The translations under genes and the position numbers were made by a program. Below the pieces are notes generated by a model, which made no database searches, was not told the origin of the DNA, and saw only the letters and a program-made list of their open reading frames with translations. Shown piece after piece: positions 1-11,238 of a DNA stretch of 29,022 nucleotides (positions within the stretch are counted from its first letter, which is position 1; each line of letters opens with the position of its first letter). Source of the stretch: Apostichopus californicus (lineage: Eukaryota; Echinodermata; Holothuroidea; Aspidochirotida; Stichopodidae). The stretch spans positions 1 to 29,022 of the forward strand of contig JAIPMN010008537.1 in NCBI GenBank assembly GCA_020650975.1, given 5' to 3'.

Positions 1-993
1 CAATTACTTGTCAATGTCAACATGAGACTATAAAATGGTAACCGTAATATAAATAATTTAAAATGATATTGTAACATAGATGTATTACGGTATATGGATT
101 ATAGGTATAATACCATGCCTTGGTTGTCGAGTTTTTCTTCATATTTAGATGTAACAGTATTGTTTATTAGCATAAGAATCAAGTGACAATGTTGACACCG
201 GCCATCAGCAAACTTTGTAAGGCCTACGATTTGCCATTGGAACTGAGCCACAACCCACAGAAGCTTAAAATTTATAAGTGTCGACAGATTTGACGATGTC
301 TGGAAATATCCCCAGATAAATAATATTTTGCGACTGGTGTTTGGGTGGCGCTTCGTGAGTTTGCGGTCCATCCACCTACAGAACACTGACGGTATCTAAC
401 TCGAAGGTATATATATATATAGAAATATTCGATAGCTGAAATATCACAACATAAGCAGAAAAAGAAACAAATGTCCAGGTAAATATGAAATGTAACAGAT
501 CGTTAAATGTTAATCTGTGCAAGTGCTGGCATGAATTTACCTAAGTTGAGTTTATTTTTTCACATTTAGAGGTAGGTAGAATGAGAGACGCCAGTTTTAT
601 TGATGATGGTAAGATGTTAAGAAAGAAAGAAGAAATATCACTGATTCATTGAAAATTGTTACTAGGAGGATACTGGAAATTTTCCATTGCCAAATTAAAC
701 ACTTTATACTGTTAGTTAACGGCATAGTTGATTTTCAAAGAGGACAAGATTTTAAACAAAGAATCTGTCCTATTGTCAGAGATTATCTCAATGACCCCCT
801 AAGAAACATTTCCTTTTCATGTATTAACACTTGACAATCAATAAAACCTTCTTCCATGACAGTATGTGACATTTGACTTATGTACAACCTTTTCACTAGG
901 GTATCATTACCTCCCTGGAGTGGTATATCCCCCCCCCCACCCCCAAATAAGCTGTACTTCCAAGTCACTGAAACAGTATAACAGTCTGTGGTA

Positions 994-1147
994 TTATGTA
1001 CTGTAGGTACAATGCATACAAGATGAACCCACAGAATACTTCAATGGCTGTATGCTTATTGAAAATAAATGGCCACTTATGTACTGTAGGTTGAATGCAT
1101 ACAAGAGAAACCCACAGAATACTTTAATGGCTGTATGCTTATTGAAA
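994..1147. repeat. Two-copy tandem duplication, period 83 bp
   Basis: TTATGTACTGTAGG begins copy 1 at 994 and copy 2 at 1077. Both run through CCCACAGAATACTT and GGCTGTATGCTTATTGAAA with few differences. Confidence 0.85.
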
Positions 1148-1554
1148 GATGTGTTATGAATTCTACGTCAGTAAAACAAAATCTCTCATGAACTTGCGAC
1201 AAGCATAAAGCAATGCAATTTGCAAGGCTTCCAGAATAGATAGCCGCTATCGCTGATAAGATACCAAACGCTTTCTATCTCGATAAAACTCGATTCCCAA
1301 CCATTCTCAGTGACTTCCTACACATCAAATAAATAAAAAAATATAAATGCAAGACAGCCAAGTGACTTTCAAATCAGTTGTTCCCATATTTTTTTGGAAG
1401 AGATATATTGAGACGAGTCCCTCGTCTTCCCCTGCAAACACTTTGACAACTTGCCTTTGAGTTCATATGAGAGCTGAGCACTCAAACCGTAATACGATAA
1501 TCAAAGAACAGATTTGAGGACATTCGACATAAAAAACGGAGAAATGCCACAGTT

Positions 1555-1560
1555 TTTATT
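1555..1560 (-). terminator. Candidate poly(A) signal AATAAA for GPAM
   Basis: This is the first canonical AATAAA on the minus strand after the stop, about 1.07 kb downstream, and a U-rich stretch (GTTTTTTATGT) follows about 20-30 nt later. It would give a 3' UTR of roughly 1.1 kb. Inference only; non-canonical signals nearer the stop are possible. Confidence 0.35.
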
Positions 1561-2624
1561 AGACCCTGCATTATATGAAAAAGGATGATGATGATAGATT
1601 TAAATTAAAAGGTTAGACTCCCAATGTTCGATGCATATCACCTAGAAATGTGGTGAATGAGACAAAAATAAAGCTGCACCGGCCATGATTAATTTGTGAA
1701 CAGAGGAGCTTCGCCGAGTCAAGACTTAGCTTGATTCCGCCAAAAGTACTTTGAAAATATATCACTTTTTGTACTATTCTTGTCAAAGTGATTAATTAGC
1801 TCTTTGTGTATTAACACTTAAAGACTTTTCCACGTCAACCTTAAAGTTAACAAAAATAATAAATAAAACTTTCGATGCCAGTCCACTCTTTTTTTTTTTG
1901 ACATTGATGATGCGGTCTCTGAACGAGATAAATTTATGAAAATACCGACAAGAACTATGACGACTACAACGTTATTTTATAGGACCTAACCTTGCAATCA
2001 CCTTCTGTTTCGTATTGGGGAACAAAGCGTTCGTTGACAATACGGTTATATTAAAGATCAAACTGCTTTAAAGCTGCTAACAACATCTCACTTCTGACAA
2101 AATGTCTTTACCAACCTTACCTTTCTTGAATGTACAAACGGACGCCATAAAATACACATATTTACCGCATAAACTGAACATTCCATAATTTCAAAATTGT
2201 GAATCCTTCTTCCATCATCATGTCACTAAAACTGTGCAGTGGGCATCAACAACTTCTTTGAGCAAAATTTAACCTCACTATAAAAAATTTCCACCAAAAA
2301 AAAAAAAATTAGACACAAAATTGGGATCGAAGCCACAAAAAAATTGAAAGTCACATTAAACGTTACATATCTATGATCGCCGTGTGTAATATACCACCAG
2401 AAAGAATTTGTGCAATACAAACATTTGTCATTTTTCATTTGAATACGATTTCCTGACACTACTCAAACCTAAACCACACATCATCACTATGTGTTCCTCA
2501 TAATATTAATTACATTCACTTAAAACACAACCTTGGCACAAAATTTCTTCTTTTCTTTCCACAAATGCATTTCCGACACAGGTACTTTTCTTGCTGGATG
2601 GGGGTGGTGTTTCTCGAGAGACGG

Positions 2625-2800
2625 TTACGTTTTGAACGCTTCTATCTTATCTATGAATGCGCTGAGTTGATCCTCGGTCCTGTAGCCTTCTTGTAATTGG
2701 ACCATCTTTGTTTTGTCTTCTTTGTAGTAATACGAGATGACTTCCCAGTGTGCGAACACCTTCCACGAGTTGCGCAGTGTATCCATGGCGCAGCTCTCGG
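2625..2800 (-). CDS. GPAM: GPAM exon 21: C-terminus and stop, residues 789-846
   Basis: Acceptor CTCCCCCACATAG ends at 2801. The split codon G+CC gives Y-A-E-S, matching vertebrate VYAESATY; then DTLRNSWKVFAHWEVI, RTEDQLSAFIDKIEAFK, and TAA at 2627-2625. The same frame is open further upstream to 2891, but an acceptor nearer there (TACTGAG, exon from 2834) would break the phase with exon 20. Confidence 0.94.
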
Positions 2801-5800
2801 CTATGTGGGGGAGGATCAGAGAGACATAGGCATCCTCAGTAGGTTGTACAACAAAATGTTTTATGAAAGATATTAAGTTATAAAGTACCATTGTTAATAA
2901 CCGACTTTAATATATAGACAACCAAAAATCGTTTTCTAATAACTGGTAGCGCTGACCAGGTGGGGGGGCACACTTTGAACTTTTAGAATTTATACGGGGA
3001 CTCCAAAATCCGTTAATTAATATGACTACTGTAGGTATCAGATCTACGGGCTGGAATCAGAAGGGAGCAGGGGGAAGGAGGGGACGGTGCAGGGGAAGGA
3101 GGGGACGGTACAAGAGGAGGGGTGATGTGAGAGAGGGAAGTGGGAGGGCGAGGGGTGACGGTAGTAGAACGGAATATATGCTACAGTTACGAAGTTAGTT
3201 TTTGATCAGCAACTGAAACAATTCTATGTAACCTAATGAGATCAGAATATTACAACTTTGACACCCTGTTCAGCACAAGTACTGCGAAAGAACCTTTAAA
3301 CAATGCCACATACTTTGGTGCAATGTTTGACAAAAGCGTATTGTTATCTCAGAGATATAAACATTCCTCATATTTGCTGACAGACCATTCTTCCGAAATT
3401 TTGTCGCAGTGTCCTGTATAGCATCGCCGTTCAAGAAGTTCACGCTTAAACCATCCCAGGGAGAAATTCTCCAGCCTTTCCCCCCTCCCCCCCCCTCACT
3501 CGCTGCCTCCCTTAATTGACTCTCAAGGTGAGACTGTCCATAGCCATAAATTGCTTTTTATGTAAAATTATGATATTTCGTACCGTTTTTAGTCAATTTG
3601 AAAATGATGCGCTGTGCATGATGAATTCAATATGCCTTAAAATCACTTCTACCTTTCAATAACTGACTCGGTTACAAGAACAGAGGCAGTGTAGAAATTT
3701 CTGCAGCATTACTGCTCTATTCTTGTTTGTTTTGTTTTTGTGAGATGTTATCGCTTGTGTGGAAGGAAACGACAGCAATTTTTAAAACCATTGGATGATT
3801 CGGTGATGCCGAGAATCTCTGTCCTGATGAATAATCGGGAAGCAACTCCTCACTATAGATTCGGATTACTCTGCATCAAACTGGTTCATCCACCGATAAA
3901 TCTTCCCTTGCATTAGACGCAACTCCAATCAACCGGTAAGACAAATGTCTGCATTACTCAAGGCCTATTAGTTCTTCGTCTCTCCGAGCATGATGTCATA
4001 CAAGATGTTACGCTTGACCGGTCACAGGACATGAAGAGCAACTTTTACAAGAGCAGGATGTCACAAATGTCAATGCTTACCCTTCTCATTTGTGAAAGTG
4101 GATGGAGTTTAAAAAACAAAGATTATTCAGCAAGCTCCTCGAAGGCAACACCAAATCGATGGCAGAAATAGATAGCATTTCCACTGACAAAAAATAATAT
4201 ATTAAACCGTGCAACACAGATTTATAGATGGCGCACGGTTGTGGACTTCATTATAGAGTGATGCTTTATTGGAATGATCCCTGCCTTCGTTATTCCTTTC
4301 AGTTTTAACAGACACCTCAAGGGTCATTATGTAGCTTTCTGTGTTTTAGAACAGTGTTACCATGGAGACTAAACAAGGTGTCACGATGGGGTTGATTGGA
4401 TCTGAGGTTTACCTGTTGAAAGTTATTAGGTAACAAGAAAGGAAGTAAAATAATCCTTACCATATGTGGCAAGACCTTTAAAAATTCTCTCTTTTGCATA
4501 GCTGTTGGTGACGCTGGAGAACTCCGCTTCGGTCATGTTGTCGTCTAAGAGACGCACTAGGTTACAGCTCGACAGCCAATAACCCTCTATTAGTGGTCCC
4601 AGCATCCTCTGGAAGTACTGTAGTCTTTCCAGAGCTTCAGGTGTGGCCGCAACCTACGATGTAAGATACAAAAAGAAAAAAAAGGCTTTCAAACTCACAA
4701 GGCTACAATTTGATTACAATTTTCAATTCGATCTGTCAAGTTTTACCTTTCACAAACAGTAAAGCCAATTAGAACCTTTAAAGCAGTCGAACAGACGAGA
4801 CTTCTTGACCATTCATGAAATATCTCTTGACACTTCTTCAAACATGTACTGGGGTAAAACGTCTACAGAAATTCCTACTTAAACGATATTTTGGTCACTC
4901 TTTTAGTTTTTTTACTTCCATCTTTAAACTGAGAACTATACAGTTTGAAAAATGTTGGTACTGACTGATAATTGAATAAATAGTTTTTAAGCTCACTTTG
5001 CACAGCAGTTGGGATGACCATGGACTGTTCATGGATGCGAAACACATCTCAAATAAGCATACCGGGTCTTTAACCTATAACCTTACCGGATGCTGGATGC
5101 AAACACCATTACCATCAAACCACTGGAAGATATCCCACTGAGGGAATTGAAAATGATTTAATAAATAAACATAACACTGTTTACCTCAAGCTCCACTTTG
5201 GTCTGGTAGCTGTTGAAGCTATTCTCTTCTTCCTCTCCACCGGTGTCTTCATCCCAGAATGATGACTTGGCTATCCTCCTGGCCCACTCTGAGTCTGCGG
5301 AAGGGTTGTTGGAATTCTGTTGAATGAAAAACGCAAGAAATTAAAATTGTTAATGACAATGACTGCAGGCTTGAAGTGTGTCCCCTCTACTCTAGTTTAC
5401 TTGCTGAAACTTGTAAACCTAGTGGATTGGTACTAGTACTGGTACTTGTATATGGTACTACATCCTTGTACTCCTGCAATAAAGCCTTTTACTCGTACAC
5501 ACCCTAGTGTATTTTTACTTATACTCGTAGTCAGGGTGTTTTGGGGATCTTGAATAGATATTGTGCAAGGTTACATCCTTTTACTCCTGCTCACAGCCTT
5601 GTTCTCGTACACACCCTAGTGGATTGGTACTTGTAGTCAGAGCATTTTGGGAATCTTGTTTAGATACTTGTGAAAGATTACATCATTTTACTCCTGTTCA
5701 GAGCCTTGTCCTCGTACACACCCCTAGTGGTATGGTACTTGTAGTCAGGGTATTTTGAGAACCTTGTATAGGTACTACATCCTTGTACTCCTGCTTACAG

Positions 5801-8800
5801 CCTTTTACTCGTACACACCCTAGTGGCTTTTTACTTGTACTCGTAGTCGGGGTATTTTTTTAATCTTGTATAGATACTTGTGCAAGATAACATCCTTGTA
5901 CTCCTGCTTACAGTCTTGTACTCGTACACATGCCAGGGGGGAGGGGTTCTACTTGCACTCATGGCGTTGTCTTTGTACTAGAATCCTAATTCACATCCTC
6001 ATCACATCATAGGTGTGCACGGTCCTGTACTCACAGCTATTAGTCTTTGAATTGTCCTGCATTCATGACAGCCAGAAAGGGTGTTTGGGAGGGAAAAGAT
6101 TATGGAGGGGAGGCATAGGTTGATTGTGGGGGGGGGGGGCATCATCTGAGAGAAAAGAATTGCTTGTCAGACAACTAAGTTAGTTGCCTGGCCTGAGGGA
6201 TTATTTGTTTAAAGTACAGCAGCAAATGAGTGCAGACCTGACATTTCAAATCCACTTTTGCAGACCATGTTCACACACATTCAGACATGCTCCATCCGTC
6301 TGCAAACTCTAGACACAAAACAGCCCTGACATAATGTGTGTAAATCATTAACAGCCGTAAGGATCAATAGTGTTACGTATATCATCTAAAATGTTGAAGC
6401 AGGATTCATTGCTTTATTTGGAAATTTCTGACACGACACTCTTCTGTATTTTCAGTAACATTTAAAGCAAATACAGAAAACCCCCCTCATCAATCATTTC
6501 TTTCATTTTACACAAAAAGGTCTTCGTTACGAGAATCGTTCTGAAATCAACCCAACTTTGTGACTATTCCATGGCTGCACACCAAAATTAACACTTAAGT
6601 AAAATATTCTAATGTCTCCCAATGAGCCTTCTTTCAGGGTTCACCCTGATTTTGTAAAATTTGTCTGTCCTTGGCATACCAACAATTAGTCTCTGTTATT
6701 TTATATTATATCATCATTGCGGGTGCATTTTAGCATGAAACTTGATTCTGCCCTGAAATCCTGTTTGGCAAAACTGCAAAAACTGTGATACTTTTCCCTC
6801 GCACTTCTTGCATATAAGTGACGTTATTGTACCAGTCTACCTACTCTCCTGTAAGAGGGAGTGAATTTACCTTTGGATTGACGAGAACCTCAGCTACGAC
6901 CAGATCCTCCAAAGCATCTGAGATGATCGCTAACAGGTTCTCACACGGCTGCGGGAGAAAGGGAGAGAGAGAGAAATAAAATCAACTATTTCTCCAGACT
7001 GTGTGATCGCAGAATATTATTTTCTGTCTATTGTCTCATAACTGAACCATATAGTTGCCTAATTAGTAATTTAAAGCAATGTGATATGGCTTTACTACTA
7101 TGCATCCCCTCTTCTTGAATGTTTCTCAGTAGTAGTGACGACCACAAACTGCGTTTACGACTGCTACCTTCAAATCTACTCACTCTTGTGAACGCGAATT
7201 CAAACTGCAGCATGTCGCAGAGCTCTTCGGCTTTTTGCATGACCTTTGACTTGGAGACCAGGATGGATTTCTTCGGAGTGTCGCCAATCGTCACCAACCT
7301 GTCCCCGATCAACGATGCGACAGCATTTGCTGTAATTGACAAAACAGATAACCATCATTAATGTTTCACATTTTATCAAAAAAGGGTTTCAATGCCTCTT
7401 TTCACTAGCTTCATTTTAGTCCCCAAATTCTGAGAAGGTCAACGAACGAAATCAAAACTATTCAAGATAAGATGGACGATTGATCAAGCTAACTGGTAAC
7501 CTTTAAATGTTTTCACTATGTCCATTATAGAAAGCAGAAATCTTATTGAACACTGGAATGCAGGTTTGGTGAGAGAACCTATTGAAAACAGGAATGGTGA
7601 GCTCTCCAACCCTCATTTAGTGGCAATCTATATATAGCTCTTTAATTTTTATATTTTTATTATTATAAATTACAATTTCTTTGCTAGCTGTGGAAATCAA
7701 TACAACAACAAAAAAAGTTAAGAAGTGAAGTCAAAATGGTCACAGGAAGGGAAACAGATGGATTCAAAACCAAAAATTAAAAAGGTAGAGGGATTCCAAA
7801 AAAACCCAGACAATTGGTGGGGTAAACATGTTTCTCTCACCGACGACAGATTCCATTACAAAGACGGATACGACTGCGTTTGCATAGTAGCTGAGCTCAA
7901 AGACATTGGGCAGACTGGTATTCGGGACCACAATATCCCTCTGATTCATCAACTGCCCCCTCTCTCCTCCCACGGAGGGTATCACGTCCGGGTTTACGGG
8001 ACGCATTTCCGACTTCACCAGCTTGGGGCCTAAGATGTTCATGGCGTGTTTGATGACGTCCGAGGTCTCACCGGAGAAGCCAACGTCCCTCCTTCTTGAA
8101 GTGACCTCTTCCTTGACGATGTCAAAGTCCGTCTGCAGCTGTTTCATCGTGGTACCCTGGAAGATACAGACAGCCATCGATCATTACTAAAAGGCGGGGG
8201 GGGGGTAGGGGGAATTAATCAACTACAGCAGGCAATGATATCAACGATGAATCACTAATGTCATTTCTCTTTTTCATTTGTAGGTATACAAATTGAACTT
8301 CTTTCTCTTTGCTGTTTATTAAAACATATCAAACAAAAGGAATACCATTGTTTTATATTAGTTCATTTGACATAGGATACTATAGTCCATACTCCCCCCT
8401 CCCCCCCAAAAAAAAAACAGCTAACGAAGAAAGGAAACAGAACATCAGTCTTTCTTCTATCACCATGTAACAGCATTTCAAATTTGGAGAAACACGATAA
8501 CGTAACACGTCCTAGAGAAATAACAGACATGTCCTGAAATGAAATTACTTACTCGTCTGTGCTTGGTGAGCAACAGGAAGGACAAGAGGTTCGTGCTCAT
8601 TATGGACGAAGCATCTTGTGAATCTATAAAGAGATGACAATTTGAAAACAATTCATAATGTTGACTGCATATTATATTTGAAATGGATCCTTATCAAATT
8701 CATTCATATTTCCTTCTAGTTTATATTGCAGAGTGATCCATGCATCACAACGGCAGTTTGCAAAGCATGATAGGGTTACAAAAAATCTTCTGACTACTAT

Positions 8801-11202
8801 ATTTTAATTTTATGTGTTCTTTAGACTTAAGGCAGAGTTTTTCTGATTGCAAAATTTGTCTACTAACTTCTCTTTCATATTCAAAGACAAAGGAACATTC
8901 CCCCCAAATATATCTACAGAAGTTACTATAAATATATAAAAAATGGTCAAATTGCAAGAACTCTAAATAAAATCTTCTTCTCATCCAATTGTAAGGCACA
9001 AATACAAAATTATCCTTAAAAAATATTTATAAATAAATTTTCTACCACTAACTGTTATCACTGCAATCCTTTAAGAAGCAGAAAATCAGACTCTAAATGG
9101 CAACTACAGATAACCTATTGACAGACCATTGACTAAGACTAAGACTTTGATGGGACAATTTAAAATTTAGCTTTAAAATGGATACATGTGTACAACTTAC
9201 CCAAGATTATATGTTCGCCAAGTCCTCGGATAAGCTGCCGTTGGTCTTCCAAGACCACGTCGGTCCCGTAGAGCGAGTTATCGCTGATTGCCTTCTCGAG
9301 ACGAGGCTTCATTGATAGTTCTGACTGAATCGGTACAACTCTCTGAGCACTTTCCAGGTATTCCTTGATGAGAAGAGTAATAAGAAGAGTAATTGTATGG
9401 ACAAACAAATGACTTAAGTTGCACAATTGATCAAAGATTGAGTTAATGAAGTGCCGTGACTTTATACCCCATGTATGTAACCAAATCTTAAACTAAATGC
9501 CAGTTACATCATTTTATAACCAATTTACTGAAATCTCTCTCACAGATCCCCTTTCAATACTGTTGAAATAGAGCAACTCTGAAGCAATAAACAATCTGTT
9601 TTTATGAAGTTAGTAGTCTCTGGGTTATAACCGGGTACATTTCATAACTATCTCTTGATATGAAGCCCATTAATGCTTCAAAGAGAGAACCACATTGATC
9701 TTTATAAACCTGGTTTACTAGAAAGGGTAACTAGCAGACACAGGCAATGGCTTGCGGAAATTTCTTTCAAAGTGAGTCAAGGGTCACTGGCTCAGCTGCA
9801 AGGCCAGAAAGTGGAGTCCAAATTTAAATCTTCCGTAAATCTTACTAAAATGACTTTATTAACTGTTTCAAATGGTAGCGATGGTATGCCCACTGGGTTG
9901 GCTTACCTTAAGAGAGAATGGTTGTGCAAAGTTTACCCTGATGTGTCCAAAGCTAGAATGAAATGCATTCCAAAGACCAATAATTGGAGAAAAGATGCTC
10001 TCCTTCTTCTTAGAGTAGCCCTGCAAATAGGAAACAAAGAGTTATTGACCGTCTAAAAACAAGAAATTTCAGATGCTGTTTTATTTTCGTTATATATCCT
10101 CCTTCACAGAATATGATTTAATCATTTAGTTCTTTCAATGCAAGTGACTAAACTTATATGTATCCATTGGCTGGACATAAAAAATTGTGCTTCACACAAC
10201 TAGACCAAGTACGACAGTATTAACGTATTTATTAAACCCAAGACAGAGGACAAAATGTCAGCTTCCCGGTTTACCTTGGCATGGGATAACACCACATTCC
10301 TGGCAAGATCTAAAAAAATTTTCAAGGTGTTTCTGAATAGCTGTGAGTTCAGGATTGGGGGGATGGGGTGGGGGGGGGTTAGTAACGAGTGGAGGCTTAT
10401 ATTGGATTTCCCACAGCAGTACCACCAATCAGATAATTCATACACCGGATCAAATTGTCAATAATCTTAACCTTGTCAAAGAATGAAGAAACTCAACATT
10501 GACATTTTTTCAAATAAAATTTCCCTAATTTCTGCTAAAAGTTAACATCAGAACCCAGGTTTCGTACCATTTGTTCGCTGACAAAGTTACCCTCGATAAT
10601 TTTTTCGTAGCTGACTGAAGCTGGCAGGATGTAAGCATCTGCGATGGCACCTGTGAGCGATCAAAATCAAAGAATGAAGATGAATTATATGGTGAAGGCA
10701 GACCTAAAAATCCGAATGACAAGGTAGAGCTGGATAGAGGAAAAAGATTAGTACGACATCGAAATATTCACAAGAAAACAAACTCTTCAACCTTGTAGAG
10801 AGGTACACATCACCAAAAATTAATCAACTAGTTATGGACTTGATTAACATTTTCTGACCATACTTTGTTGTCACTGAATGCAATTCAAAAAAGAAAAAAG
10901 GATATTAACAAACTGTACAAAAGGCAGTATGTATGTTGCATGGCTCAATTTCCAGTACACTCTCTGGTGACAAGAGAGCTATTGAATCATTGCGGAGTTA
11001 TTATACAAATTGCTCACCATCCATGTAAGCGTCTATCACGACGGATAAAAGTCCACCTTTGGGAGCAAGAGCTTTACCACTTCTTGTACGGCCACCCTCT
11101 GCAAGTAAAATCAACAAAGCATTATTTATTCACCAGTTAGAAAATGACAGTTGACAACAATTAAGCCAAAAAATGACCTTCTGTTATCCTCTGAATCCAG
11201 TT

Positions 11203-11238
<36 letters not shown>

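Larger units (their letters stand above)
1..2624. other. 3' UTR and downstream flank of GPAM; no gene seen
   Basis: AT-rich sequence with no convincing coding region on either strand. The 3' UTR of GPAM must start at 2624 and run toward lower coordinates. It contains an AT microsatellite near 409-420, poly-C runs near 930-945, an 83-bp-period duplication at 994-1147, and A/T homopolymers near 1890 and 2297. Confidence 0.6.

Noticed and set aside
2801..2891. Upstream extension of the last GPAM exon (frame open to 2891)
   Set aside because: A start at 2834 would not match the phase of exon 20, whereas CATAG|CC at 2801/2800 restores the conserved Y-A-E-S.
7725..8033. 102-codon plus-strand frame
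   Set aside because: Antisense to GPAM exon 16.
9673..10056. 127-codon open frame on the plus strand
   Set aside because: It covers GPAM exon 13 (9907-10020, minus strand), which is clearly conserved. The plus peptide matches nothing I know and is the antisense shadow.
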